A DNA stretch of 64,000 nt from Agelaius tricolor (taxonomy: Eukaryota; Chordata; Aves; Passeriformes; Icteridae): NCBI GenBank assembly GCA_023055355.1, contig JALJCS010000029.1, forward strand, positions 3,906,001 through 3,970,000, in the 5' to 3' direction. A program made the translations under genes and the position numbers. Of this stretch, positions 24,421 to 35,774 are shown piece by piece. Each line of letters starts with the position of its first letter. Within the stretch, counting starts at the first letter, position 1. The notes below the pieces were generated by a model. That model searched no databases. It saw only the letters and a list, made by a program, of their open reading frames with translations, and was not told where the DNA came from.

Positions 24421-27400
24421 TCCTGGCCACTGGGATCAGTGCCTGGAAAATGCAGCAGCACGGTGTAGAGGGCAGGGCAGTGCTTTGGGATCACTGGTGG
24501 GATTTTGAGCACCCAGAGAGACCAAACCTATTGTGGGACCACTGTTGAGGTTGTGCCTTTGGGCTTTAGAGGTGAAAAATCTTGCAGCCCTGGCTGGTTC
24601 AGCTTGATCTGAGGTGCAGAGAGTTGGTATGGACACAGGGAAGAGCTCCAAGGAAGGTTTTTCAGTGGCATCACAGGCAGTCTTCAGCCAGGGAAAGCTG
24701 TGAGCAGTGTCCTAGAGACCTGAACATGGCTGCAACAGTGAGCCAGGGGACAGTGGCATGTAATTAATTTGGGAACATGTGTTCACTTTCTGGTGAGTTA
24801 TTATCTTGTCAGAGGCTCAATGGAAGCAAATGGGGAGGAGGAGTCAGAAGGGAGATGAGTCAGGATGGGAAAGGGAGGAGAAGTGAGGGAAGGAGAAAGG
24901 CATGGAGGGAGGAATATGGATGCAGGAGGCATCTGCCCACACCTCATTGCATCCATGCTGTGTGGGACCCCAAGCACAGCTTGGCCATCTGTTGGTTTGC
25001 CTTGGTGCTCTGCGCCACACCAGGACCTCGCCTCTGTGGCTCCTCCACATTCATGATGGTCAAACTCCCCCTTCCCTGAGGCTTTTAACAGAGATCTGCA
25101 GAGCAAGTCCCAAATAGTGTGTGGTGGTCTGTGTGCAGCCTCCTGCTCACTGAGCACAAGGACTCAGGCTCTGCTTTCCCATCTCCCCTGCTCACAGTGG
25201 GTTAGTTCATCATCCTTGGCTGATGAGCAAGGATTACACTTGTGCATCGTCCATGGCCATTCCATTTCTAGCCTGTATTATATTATTAGTATTAATAATA
25301 ATAATGATGGGTGCTGGCTGTGCTAGTTTTCTAGCTCCTGAGGAGATGAGAGAGCTCTCCATTAATTCCTGCAATATTTCAGCTCCTAATTGTGCTCAAG
25401 CAGAGACAGCCTTGAAAGTTCCCACCATCAGTTCAGGCAGAGAAGGATTGGTACCTCTGGCACAGCTCCTGGAGCTGCAGGGCTCTGGTCAAGCCTTGCC
25501 CTGAGCTTTCCCTAGCTCCAGGCGCTTCCAGAATGTGGTCCCACAGAGTGAAGCAGCTTTACAGATCTGGTTTTCCTTCAAAGACACTTGTATAGGAGAG
25601 GATGGGGGAATGTTGTCTTAGTCACCTGGTGTCACCAGGGGGCAGGGACTCTTTATGTCTCCTAAATATTTGAGATGCTGTAGCTGTCACCAAGGGGGCA
25701 TCCCTGGGCCAGAGCCTCTTGCAGGGATGATATCCCTAATGCTGTTGTCATCTGAGCATGACTCATATCACATTGTGCACAGGACAGAAACAGGAATCAT
25801 CTCCAGCTCAGAGCATCCTGTCTCAGTCCGGGGCAGGCTCTGTTTGGCTGTAGCCAAATTCCCAGGATGTCAGACCCTGAATCCCTGAACTTCGAGCTCT
25901 GCCTCTCCATCAGCTGATTACTGTGCACATATCTCAGACTTCAGTGCAACGCAGGCACAGGGGAAACCTTCATCCCCCAATTTCCTGAGCTTTTGCAGGT
26001 GGAAATCTGACCCTCGCAGTTACTTTAATGAAGTCTTTTGCTGGAGAACAAAATGCACTCGAGCTGCTTTGCTCCCTGATCAAACCAGGCACACAAATTA
26101 TGGCTTGACTATGGCAAGAGCTAATTCTTGCCGTGTGTGAGCCGACTCTGCAACTTGGGAAAGGGCCTTTGGTGAGTTGGGAAGCAGTGTTATCTGAGCC
26201 TTTGCACAACCCAGAGTCAGATTTGTGCACGGAGCCTCTGAAGGCCACCGGCTGTGTCCTTACTTTATCAGCAGGCAGCGCTGTGCTACAGAGAAGCTGA
26301 TTCTAGGTCAGCCACAAAAAGGAATTTTTTTTCCCCCTCTCTCCTTTTTTTTTTTTTTTTTGCAGTGCTGCAGGGCTGCTGGATGTAAAGATGTAATTTT
26401 TGTGTCTCTAAAGGATATTGATTTTGGGGTAACGCCTTCATATCTCACCCTTCAGTTGCACTAAGTACTGATGAGCTCAGCGGTTTGCACCACCAGCCAC
26501 TCGGGTGGGAATTTCAGCACAGGGCTGAGGACACTGGTGCATGTCAGCAATTCATCAACAGGAAAACTCACTTCACTCCTTTGCAAAGCCCACAGGGCTG
26601 CCTTCCCAGTTAGATCAACCTGGAAAGGTGGGATGTATGTATGCATGCCTGGCGTCCTGAGTTCGGGGAGCAGTGGACATGCAGAGTACCAGGGATGCTG
26701 TGTGGAGGTGGCAGCTGTGAGTGCTGGTGCAGGGAGAGAGAGCCAAGGTGGGATTTCATCACGGCTGAGCATATTTGCACTAGTTTGAGTTGACAATAGT
26801 GGCACCTGGGACTGCAGCAGCAGGACCCTGGCAGATTCCTGGGGTGCTCTTGAGCTGTCCCAGGGCATCACAGGAACACCATCGGTGCTGCTCAGCTCTT
26901 TCCATGGTGGGTGCTGGAGTCTGACCACACTACCCCTGCAGCATGGCAAAAGATGCCATAAAAGCATCAGCCAGTGGGAAGCAGCGGCGTGTGCCCTGCT
27001 GGGAGCCTCCCACGTGTGGATGTTGCATGCATTTGTTAGGAGCAGGATGCGCACGGTTGACCGGCCAAGCGCGGCGAGTTGTGGCCCATCAGGTCACGGC
27101 AGCACAGACAGCGGTGTCTGGGTGGGAAGCCAGGGCTGGCCGAGCTCACAGCATCCCCCTGGGGACCAGGGACCTGTGCTTGGCCTCTCTGCCATTGGCA
27201 CTCACTCCCAGAAACAGCTGTCCAGAGCTAATTTATTTCCTAATGCTGCAGCAATGTTAATTTATAAATTACACTGGTAATTCGAGCTATTATTAATTTC
27301 AGATGGTGTAGGGCAAGCCTAATTAAAATATGACACCAATTGCCACACATATGTACCAAGGACTACCGTTTAAAATTTATAGGAATATTAAGTGTGACAC

Positions 27401-27761
27401 AGGGCTTGGAGATGTTCTGTGCAGTAATTACAGCATCCTGGCTGCAGGAGATCCAGTGGGGAGATGTAAACAACAGGAAAGGGAGAAATTGTCCCTGTTT
27501 TGGGACTGCAAAAAGTAATTTTTGCTGCTTGTTTGGGGAGGAACCTGGGGAATCTCATGCCCCAACCCGCTCCTGGCCAGACAAGCATTGGATTTTTTTC
27601 CAGAAATGTGTCAAAATAAAGAGAGCTCCTGCAAGGAATAAGGAATGGGGGCTGAAAGATGCCAGAGTGAAGAAAATGCCACTTATTGCATCTTTCTGGC
27701 TTTGAGTGAAACAAGAAGCTGCACAGCAGCCTGGATGGAGAAGAGGGTGACAAGTGCAGCA

Positions 27762-27785
27762 CCCCCCCCCCCCCCCCCCCCCCCC
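27762..27785. repeat. Poly-C run of 24 (poly-G on the - strand)
   Basis: An uninterrupted run of 24 C follows AGTGCAGCA and precedes AAGAAATGAGCC. It lies about 470 nt upstream of the next NTM exon. Length may be unreliable because homopolymers this long are error-prone in assemblies. Confidence 0.9.
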
Positions 27786-28254
27786 AAGAAATGAGCCTGG
27801 GGTGGCACAGGGTTGAGGTGTTCCAGCTAAAGGGAGGTGTTGGCACCACCACTAATGGGAATAGACTTGCTGTGAATTAATTGAAGCTGAAAAATTAGAG
27901 AAGGGTGTTTATGTGAGTTGAGTTAGCCTGGAGGAATCTCCCAGCAGAGGGGATGTGCAGAGGTGAGCTCAGGTCATTTTGCAGGGTGCAGGCTTGCCCA
28001 CTTTGCCCAACCTGAGCACATCAAGGACATTATCTCCAGCAAGTGATGCTCTCAGCGAGGCCAGAGCTGCTGGAGCAGCCCAGTGTTTGCAGAAACCTTT
28101 CTGGCAATGATGGAACGGAGGGGCACAGGCACAGGGACATTCCGGGCTGGGACCTGCAGGCTGGGTGTCCTAGTGCAGGGAGGGTGAGCAGCCAGTGGGC
28201 ACAGGTTTCTTGTGCCTCCCCATCACTCAGGGCTCTCTGTCTCTGCCTCTGCAG

Positions 28255-28389
28255 CCGTGGGCTTCATCAGTGAGGATGAGTACCTGGAGATCACGGGAAT
28301 CACGCGGGAGCAGTCGGGAGAGTACGAGTGCAGCGCCTCCAACGATGTCTCAGCGCCCGTCGTCCAGCGAGTCAAAGTCACCGTCAACT
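28255..28389 (+). CDS. NTM: NTM exon: second half of Ig domain 2
   Basis: This 135-nt exon is flanked by CTGCAG and GTGAGT and runs from phase 1 to phase 1. Its first two bases complete an Ala codon begun in the previous exon. It encodes [20 protein letters not shown], then [16 protein letters not shown] and RVKVTVN. The YEC cysteine closes the Ig2 disulphide with the cysteine of exon 9266-9391, and SGEYEC is the Ig-fold F-strand signature. The SASNDV wording matches NTM, whereas OPCML has SAVNDV or SALNDV. The OPCML counterpart is 55070-55204, also 135 nt. Confidence 0.96.
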
Positions 28390-29249
28390 GTGAGTCCCTG
28401 GGGCCCTCGGGGGACAGGGTGGGGCTGCAGAGGTCACCGTGCTGCCCCACAAGGGAATGGCACTTCCCCTCAAGGAAGTGAGGCACACAAAGGCCCCAGA
28501 GCGAGACAGGCGGCAGCAGTTTTTCTGAGCAGGTGGTGTTTTGCCCTATTTTCCCCTTCTTTTCAAGCTCCATTTTTTCCCACCACCTCCTCCTCAGCTG
28601 TCTCCATCAACCTGGGTTTTCTGCCCATGGAGAGATGCTGTGCTGATAACCTCTGAGGAGAGGAGAGAAGTGAGCAGTAAATAGAATTTTTTTTTTTTCT
28701 GTTAGAAAAAATGAGAGAGAGGAAGAAAGCAGCATATTTCATGTTTAGATGTACACAAAGACTCTCTTAAGCCCCTCTCTGGTCACTCCATTAGCTGAAC
28801 ATGTAACAACCATGAGTTGAGGGTCTGTTGTTTTTGGAAGAGAACTCCCATGAACCTGAAAACCTCGGTACAGCAGCACCAGAGTGGCAGGAGCTGAGAA
28901 TGGGCTCAGAGATTATTTTGGCTCCTGCTCATGTGCAGGGAGAGAAAGGAAATCTTCAAGAGCAAGGGGCAGGGATGGAGCCGTAGTTGTTTGCTTTGTT
29001 ATACATAGTAGTAAAGAACTGCTATTCCTATTCCCATATCTTTGCCTGAGAGCCCCTTGATTTCACGATTCTAATAATTCAGAGGGAGGGAGGGAGGGGG
29101 TTTACAAGGGAGGGAAAAAGAAAAAGCCTCCTCCTTTCCAAGGGAGGCTTTTTCCACCTTCCCTAGCAGACATCTATCTTGTAAACCAAGACAGATAGGA
29201 GTCCCAAAGGCTGCTGGGTGTTGACCCCAGGTTCCCCCTCTCCCCGCAG
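28390..29249 (+). other. NTM: NTM intron between Ig2 and Ig3 exons
   Basis: 860-nt intron with a GTGAGT donor and a CTCTCCCCGCAG acceptor. It contains short A/T runs near 28684-28700 and a GAGGGAGGGAGGGAGG purine run near 29082-29098. I see no exon or mobile element. Confidence 0.9.
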
Positions 29250-29370
29250 ACCCTCCGTACATCTCGGATGCCAAGAGCACAGGGGTGCCGGTGGGGCAGA
29301 AGGGCATCCTGCTGTGTGAGGCCTCCGCCGTCCCCTCCGCCGACTTCCAGTGGTACAAAGATGACAAGCG
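29250..29370 (+). CDS. NTM: NTM exon: first half of Ig domain 3
   Basis: This 121-nt exon has a CCCGCAG acceptor and a GTAAGA donor. It enters at phase 1, completing a Tyr codon, and leaves at phase 2. It encodes [18 protein letters not shown], then [20 protein letters not shown]. It provides the first Ig3 cysteine and the core Trp of the domain. QWYKDDKR is the NTM form; the OPCML paralogue has QWFKEDTR. The last bases, CG, combine with the A of the next exon to give Arg. The counterpart is 54869-54989. Confidence 0.96.
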
Positions 29371-30724
29371 GTAAGAGTTTTTATTTAACTCATCAAATCT
29401 GTGGAAAGGGATTTTCCCAGGAACCTCTTGCAGCCCTCACTGGGGGAGGATTGCTGCTGCCCGTGCCTCTGTGTGAAGGTGTTGTGGTAAATCCCTGCTT
29501 GGGTGAAGCATAATGTCCAAAATGGATATTGGCAGCACAAATCCACGCACTTAAGAGTGGATGAAATCTCTGTCATCTCTTTAAATGCTTTGGCCAGAAG
29601 GCAGCTCTTGGAAAAGCAAAAGGAATGGGGTGTCAGTCACGAAACAGGGTTTGCTATACCTCAGAGAGAGCCTGCCTTGCTTTGGGGTGAAAATGGGCCT
29701 TTTAGATCAACCTGCAACTTCTGTGTCCTGCCAAAGCACAGGGACGTGGTTGGGGAATGAGGAGTGGTGCAGCACAGCCTAGGGTAGGTCCCACTCTGGA
29801 GAAATTGCCTCTCTCTGACCCCGGCAAAGTGGTTTTAACCAATTTTTGTGTTGATTAGCCCAGAGGGGCCGTGGTGTGGCCAAGGACACAGGACAAGCCA
29901 CACTGGTCACTGATAAGGAGGGATGTTTTGACCAAAAAAAGATGCTCCAGAAGCTGGAGGGAAGTCTGGGTCTGCCTGCCTCACCCGGTTGGAGAGGAAA
30001 GGAGCAGCAGAGTGTACAAAGCTGCGGATGTTTGTGTGGCAGATGAAAGGCTCTGCTCAGAACTAGGTCAGATCACGAGGGCCTGCAGAGCAGCGGCAGG
30101 AGCGGGCTCAGCCCGCCTGATCAGCACCCAGCGTGGCTCATAATGGGAATCCAGCTCTTCCCCTGAGGAATTAGCAGGCAAGAGCTGCAGGAGCTAAGCA
30201 GGATGGGGACACCAGCTCAGGGAAGCCCAAGCACTTGGTTAATGCTCCAGCATTTGTGCTGGCTGAGAACCCTCCCTGCTGTGGTGGGTGCCTGTTGCAG
30301 CACTCACTGGGGACACACAAGGATGAGAGAAGAGGAAGGTCACAGAAGGCATTCTGCAAAACAGAGAGGACTGAGGGCATGAGAGGGAAACCAGGCTCTT
30401 CTGTAGGGTGGGAATGAGCCTTTCCCAGGCACGGGAGCATCCCTCTCTCTGCACAGCATTTGGTGAGTCCCAGCACCATCCCATGACCCTGCAGCAGTGA
30501 GGATGCCTCTGGTCAGCATGGGGGTGGTATGGGCTGGCAGCTGGAGACCCAGCAGAGCAGCATCCATCTCCCTTATCTTTCCCAATACCTTTCCCTCTCT
30601 CTCGTCTCCCAAGACCCATCTCCCCACTCACAGGCACAACCAGAGGATAACTGGGCATGGAAAATAGTGAGCACATCCCTTCCTGATGCCACCCCCGTGA
30701 CCTCCCATTCCTCTTTTCTCCCAG
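29371..30724 (+). other. NTM: NTM intron within Ig3
   Basis: 1354-nt intron with a GTAAGA donor and a TCCTCTTTTCTCCCAG acceptor. The sequence appears unique; I see no further exon or repeat in it. Confidence 0.9.
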
Positions 30725-30876
30725 ACTGGCTGAAGGACAGAAAGGGCTGAAAGTGGAGAACAAAGCCTTCTTCTCCAGACTGACCTTCTTCAACGTCTCT
30801 GAGCAGGACTATGGCAACTACACCTGCGTAGCCTCCAACCAGCTAGGGAACACCAACGCCAGCATGATCCTCTATG
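30725..30876 (+). CDS. NTM: NTM exon: second half of Ig domain 3
   Basis: This 152-nt exon runs from phase 2 to phase 1. It encodes [20 protein letters not shown], then [20 protein letters not shown] and [17 protein letters not shown] carries the second Ig3 cysteine. Three N-glycosylation sequons are visible (N-V-S, N-Y-T, N-A-S), all typical of IgLONs. It ends with the first base of a Gly or Glu codon, so it can join either the microexon at 33887 (giving Glu) or the last exon at 35462 (giving Gly) in frame. Reading into the intron gives Gly-Glu-stop, so intron retention would remove the membrane anchor. Confidence 0.96.
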
Positions 30877-33800
30877 GTGAGTAGGGCTGAGGGAATCAGC
30901 CAGGAAGGGGGAATGGCTTCACAGTGACATCACCAATGGCAGAGACATGGGAAGGGTCTCCCGTGTCTTTTGGGGGAGATTTATATTTGCTGCTGGTCCT
31001 TTCTGCCCTTGGCACGTGGGCTGGAGGTTGTGGTGAGTGCTTGGGAAGGGGTGAACCTCCAAAGCTGCCTCCTGATCCAGGTCCAGTGTCTCCCACCATT
31101 CAGAGGTGTTTGGCACTGTGTTTGGGACCTGCCACGAATGCAAAGTTAGGAGCTGGCTGCAGGTTTCCATCTTCTTGCTCTGATGAGTGCCTGGGAGAGC
31201 CTCTGTGTGAAGGCATCCCCCTGTGTTGATGGGTGGGAGGAGAGATGATGCTCAGTCATTGCTGCCCCATTCCCATGTGAGAACAAACAGGCTCCCTGCT
31301 CCATCACCTTCCAGGCCATGCTTTCTGCTCCTGACAAGCAGATATATCCTTATTGGAGGTGCCAAGAGAGATGGGAAGGTGTGGAGGGCAGGAAGGAGGA
31401 GAAAGTTTGTACCTCTGTCCCAGGACTGTTTTCCCTGCATGCTGGAGCTGGGATGAGAGCAATGCTGACACTGCCCATGGATGGGAAGGGCTGTGATTGA
31501 TTAACATATTTGTCAAACCTCTTCAGGTGGCAGCAAAACCAGAGCAGAGGCTGTGCCCTCCAGGAGTCAGGAATGGATGACAGATCTCATCCCTGGCCAC
31601 TGCTTGGGGACATTTCCCTGCTGGGGTATGGGGTGTGTGGTTCTTGCAGCTGAACCACACGGGACAAGTGCGGACTGGGGACCTCCAAACTCTCCCCAAC
31701 ATTGTCCTCCTCTTTGCCACCCGGTTGTTGTGCCTGGCCATCTCCTTGTCTCTTGTTATTGTACGGTCAGAGGGAGCAGAGCAGAGTGACAAATTAACCT
31801 TCCTTGTCCCCAGGTCCCTCAGGGATGGATCAGGGCAGTCTGTCCCCTGGCCATACAAAGTGTCTTGGGATAGGGAGCAGTCCCACAGTATGTTCTGGGT
31901 TCTGGAGTGTGCCAGGGCAGTGGGAGGCATCTGGAGACCCTGGGAAGCGCTGTCCATGTCCTGGGGAAGAGCTGGATGGATTCCAAGGGTGCAGTTGGTT
32001 TAGGGACGTCAGGGGATGTTGGGCTTTGCCAGGGGCCACACCACAGCTGTGGTGTCAGGGTGACATCACAGGACAGGCTTATCCTCCCCTGCCACTGGTA
32101 CTGGCAGCTGTGCCAGGTTCCCCTGAGCTGTGACAGAGGAGTTCATCCCATCTTGGATGCTCAGACCCATTTGCTCCCCCAGTAAAGTCCAAGCTGTGTG
32201 TGATGAAGGTTCACCTGTGCTAAGCCATCATTGCCATTGCTTAGGAACTACCTCAGTTCTCTTCCACTCCAGCCTTCCTGGCAATCCAATAACCCCATGT
32301 TTTAGGGATGCCAACTCTGGCACTGCAAAGCCACCCAGGCCTGGCTCCACCGGTTTTGCAGACGTAAGGTGGCCGTGCCAAATGCTCAACATAGCCTGAG
32401 CCACATTCTTAGCTGTGATGTTGCAGCCTTCCAATGTGTTTATGAGGTTAAAATCTTGATTAGTGGGAGCCTTCAGTTTGGCATCTGCAGATCCAGGCTG
32501 GATGAACAGCCTAAAAGTAAATATGGTGTCTCCCTGCTGAAGAGCTCTTGGTTCCTTGGGTTCTAACTTCTTGGTGCCTTGGGTTCTAACCTCCTGGTGC
32601 CTTGGGTTCTAACCTCTTGGTTCCTTGGGTTCTAACCTCCTGGTGCCTTGGGTTCTAACTCATCCGTGGGACTCATGCTGGGATGGCAGTGTCAGGTGGG
32701 AGGCTGGGAAGCATCCCACAAAAGTCTAAGCTTATTTTATGATCTCCCCTTAGCTTTGTGGTCTAGCTGTGAATCCCATCAGGAAAATCAGAGTCCTTTG
32801 ACCACCCATAATTTCCATAAAGGCTCCATTGATTGAATGATCCATTCAGTCTTTAAATTAGTCCCCCTGGGCGGGGGGGTGTCAGTTCCCTGAGGAGACC
32901 GTGACATGCTGGGGTTCCCCATCTCCTGGTGCAGGGCTCCCCAGCACCCCCAGGAACAATCCCTCCCTAATTACCAGGAATGTGATGGCCCCAAGCATCA
33001 TAGGGCCAAGCTCACCCGTCCCTAAACCAGTGCCTTCAATCTGGGGATTAATGTGTCTTTATTTATCGACATATTTATTAATTTATTTAATGCAAGATAA
33101 GAGGGAAGTGGATGCGGTGGCTGCACTACCTGTGCATGAGAAATGTCTCTTCTGTGAGGTTTTGGGGGACAATTTTGTGAGTGGCCCTTTTTCCCTGAAG
33201 CTGAGTGTTTTGGAGTTTTTCCCCCACAAAGGGAGGTTTCATCTGTGCAGGTAGCGTGACATGAGCCTTTTTGGGGTTGAGAGAGAGGCTAATGTAGCGT
33301 TCATCTTTTAATCCTTTTTTTAATCTAATTTTTCATGGAGGTCAACTAGTGCTTTATTTAACATGTAGCACTCGTTATTCCAGACCTGCCGTCTCATTCA
33401 GCGGCTCATTTGGTGCTGTCTGGGATGTGATAGAGTGCTCAGGGAAACCACATCATTCTGTGGAGTTGGGGAAAAAAACCAACCCTCTGCTTCTCGCCCA
33501 TCACACAGTCTGTGTTGCTCCCAGAGGCAGCTGTCAGGCCATAAATCTTTTTGGGATGTTGCAGGATTAGCAAGAGGGATGGGCCCTGGACTCACAGGGG
33601 AGAGCTGAACGCCCTGCATCCCCATATCCCAGCCCCTGTGCTTTGCCTTTTGCACAGGGTGCAAATACAGGCTTTGCCAGCTCTGAGGTCCCATATTCAT
33701 CTCATCTCAGAGATGAGGGGACCATGGCCCCAGAGCAGTGGGGTGTGATTTGGGCAATCAGATCCCATTTCTACCCCATCCACTGGTTTCCCCACCCCAG

Positions 33801-33886
33801 GTCGAGGGCAGGCTGAGGGAGGTGTCTCGAGCCTGCGCTTTCCATTGCCCTTTTGCCTTAACTTTCCCTTGTTCTTTAATTTTTAG
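30877..33886 (+). other. NTM: NTM intron before the optional microexon
   Basis: 3.0-kb intron with a GTGAGT donor and a CTTTAATTTTTAG acceptor. It holds a 23-bp tandem array (32545-32659) and an AT-rich patch near 33040-33110. I looked for a second alternative exon of the kind I vaguely recall in mammalian NTM and did not find one. Confidence 0.8.
32545..32659. repeat. 23-bp tandem array, five copies
   Basis: Five head-to-tail units of 23 bp share CCTTGGGTTCTAAC at the end, preceded by CTCCTGGTG or CTCTTGGTT variants. Unit types alternate, which suggests a two-unit (46-bp) higher-order step in part of the array. It is a minisatellite in the NTM intron about 1.2 kb before the microexon. Confidence 0.95.
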
Positions 33887-33919
33887 AAGAGACAACTACC
33901 GCTCTGACACCCTGGAAAG
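33887..33919 (+). CDS. NTM: NTM alternative microexon (11 residues)
   Basis: A 33-nt exon lies between TTTTTAG and GTCAGT. Joined to the G left by exon 30725-30876 it reads EETTTALTPWK and again leaves a single G, so inclusion or skipping keeps the frame. From memory, mammalian NTM has an isoform with an 11-residue insert ending TALTPWK at exactly this place, between Ig3 and the GPI signal, and isoform lengths differ by 11. The insert would lengthen the Thr-rich stalk and could be O-glycosylated. I saw no equivalent exon in OPCML. Inclusion cannot be judged without RNA data. Confidence 0.85.
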
Positions 33920-35461
33920 GTCAGTAATTTGGGGGTTCCCTACAATGCCAGTGCTTCCCCTGCTGTTCCCCTTGGGCCCCTCTGGCTCCCACCACAACTC
34001 ATCTCAGTGGGAGCCGCAGCACCCACCAGCTGGATCTCCTGCCCCACAGCCCCACTGCTTTCACTGGTGTAGGGATGAATCAGGGCTTTCTTAGCCACCC
34101 TCCCATCCTGTCCCCTCCCTGCCAGCCTACTGTGCCTGTCTGGTGGCGGTCTGTGCCCTCTGCATGCCTGTCCCCATCCCATGGTGTCCCGCTCCCTCCC
34201 CATTGCCAGGGCACAGCAGGGCTGTCTTTGGGCTGTTTTCCCAGTGCTACTGTGTTAGTGGGCCTTGTGGCAGGTCCTTCCTCCTCTGGGATGCTTCTAG
34301 TGCCTTTTTTATGGGATGAGAGAGGGGTGGACAGGCATTTGGTCCCCCTTCTGTCGTTATTCCTGGCCAGGGCAGCCAGCTCTCTGCTGTGCAATCTTAC
34401 TGTCTGGTCAACTGGCTTGGTGTCATTTTGATTTTGGGGCGGCTTCATTTGTGATGAATGGAGTGGTCAGTCCTTGGTATGACTTGCAGATGTCTGTGGA
34501 GGCAGTGTGTGAGACCTGGATTTGTGAGGTGGGAGGTGTCTGAGTGTGCTGGAGAGTGTTACTGGTGGGAAACCAGATGGTTTCTGATGCTCAGTGCCCC
34601 GGTCAGGTTTTGAAGTGAGGGCACATGTCCTGGGGTTTCGAAAACAGTTGTGAATCAGACCTTGTGGTCAGCCCTGCTTCCACAGGACACAAGCAAGGAT
34701 GCTTTCCTGAGGTCTTTTTCCACCTTAGTTGTCTCTTGGGCCAACTATTTTGTGAAAAAATGGGTGTTTTGGTGAAAGCCATTGTCTAAGACACCCTCCA
34801 CATCCTTTCCCACAGTGAGCTTTGAACTCCTCACTTCTTGTAGTCCCCATAGATGGGTGGGCTTGGCTCTTCTTGACCCTCCTCATCCCATCTCCTTGAG
34901 GTGGTGTGGGCCCATACTGAGCCCCAAAGAGACATTGAAGAGGTGCAAAACACCAAGTCCTCAATGTAGTGCTGCTGGCAGTGTCTCTGCAGGGTGGGCA
35001 GGTGGTTACTGTCCCTCCCAAGGGACACTGGAGGGCAACAGGGTGGTGACCCTGGGGTGGGCAGAATGTGCTGGGTAATAACTGTCATCTCCCCTACAAG
35101 TGTGGCTGGAAATCTGGGACCAGTTTGGAGGAGGGTGAAGGGGGCTGAGGGAGGTTGGATGGTGGTGATGCACAGGAAGTGGGCTTGGGATGGGGACTTC
35201 AGGCTGAAAAGGGACTGCAGAGGATCTTGTCCCAAAAATCAGCATTTGTGAGGACAGGGATGGCCATTCCCATGTTCCTGAGACAGCACAGATGGAGGGG
35301 GACACCCAGAGACCTCTCAGAGCAATCCCATCACGTGCAACACCGCTGGGGGCCCCAAATAGCGTGATTTTTTTTTTTTTTTTTTTAATCTTTATTTCAT
35401 GGTTTCTGCTATTTGTTGACTTCATGACCAACCACATGGGCGTTCCTGTCCCTTTCCACAG
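33920..35461 (+). other. NTM: NTM last intron
   Basis: 1.54-kb intron with a GTCAGT donor and a TGTCCCTTTCCACAG acceptor. A run of 19 T (35368-35386) lies about 75 nt before the acceptor. No exon is seen. Confidence 0.85.
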
Positions 35462-35562
35462 GCCCTGGAGCAGTGCACGACGGGAACAACGGCGCGTGGC
35501 GGCGAAGCAGCTGCGCGTGGCTGCTGCTCCTCCCGCTCGCCCACCTCGCCCGCCAGTTTTGA
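35462..35562 (+). CDS. NTM: NTM last coding exon: stalk and GPI-anchor signal, stop
   Basis: The last coding segment (101 nt to the stop) reads [18 protein letters not shown], then AWLLLLPLAHLARQF and TGA at 35560-35562. GPGAV is the IgLON hallmark after Ig3. The pattern of a small-residue stretch (GNNGA), a short basic spacer and a hydrophobic tail ending the protein is a GPI-attachment signal, so the product would be lipid-anchored on the outer plasma membrane. The tail is more diverged than the Ig domains; I recall human NTM ending in LLKF. The exon is CpG-rich. The OPCML counterpart at 42825-42925 has the same coding length. Confidence 0.93.
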
Positions 35563-35741
35563 CCCGAGAGCCGGCCCGCGGAGTAGCGGCAGCGACGACC
35601 ACGGCCAGCGAGCGCAAGCAGAAAGGAGAGGAAGAAAAGAAGAAGAAAAAGAAGAAGTGTTCACCGTTTCCGAAAATAATCATAAGAATTGAGAGAGTAT
35701 CCGGCCAGGCCACCTGGGGGAGGGGGAGAGAGGAAAAACAC

Positions 35742-35743
<2 letters not shown>

Positions 35744-35772
<29 letters not shown>
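35744..35772. repeat. Poly-A run of 29
   Basis: An uninterrupted A29 run lies in the NTM 3'UTR about 180 nt after the stop. It could cause internal oligo-dT priming and false 3' ends in cDNA data. Confidence 0.9.

Positions 35773-35774
<2 letters not shown>

Larger units (their letters stand above)
9392..28254 (+). other. NTM: NTM intron between the two Ig2 exons (18.9 kb)
   Basis: This is the largest complete NTM intron in the window. It has a GTAAG donor at 9392 and a pyrimidine-rich TCTCTGCCTCTGCAG acceptor ending at 28254. I found no coding exon in it. Contents are a degraded CR1 piece (9646-9735), a pentamer tandem array (14746-14850), a 110-bp direct duplication (19950-20059 and 21941-22050), a CR1 fragment (22079-22215), a long AT-rich unique island (about 23940-24420), a poly-T run near 26340-26362 and a 24-nt poly-C run (27762-27785). 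The rest looks like ordinary unique sequence. Confidence 0.85.
9266..35562 (+). other. NTM: NTM (neurotrimin / CEPU-1) gene, 3' part
   Basis: Gene-level entry joining coding exons 9266-9391, 28255-28389, 29250-29370, 30725-30876, optional 33887-33919, and 35462-35562. Without the microexon they encode about 210 residues: Ig2, Ig3 and a GPI signal. IgLON proteins are about 340 residues (family knowledge), so the signal peptide and Ig1, roughly 130 residues, lie left of the window. I assign NTM rather than OPCML, LSAMP or NEGR1 from the Ig2 wording ([25 protein letters not shown]), the SASNDV and QWYKDDKR motifs, and the NTM-type insert ending in ALTPWK. All junctions have GT-AG ends and phases that join in frame. 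The product would be a GPI-anchored neuronal adhesion molecule of lipid rafts that forms homo- and heterodimers with other IgLONs. Confidence 0.93.

Noticed and set aside
9266..35562. Assignment of the + strand gene to LSAMP, NEGR1 or IGLON5
   Set aside because: The Ig2-Ig3 motifs, the ALTPWK microexon and the neighbouring convergent OPCML all point to NTM.
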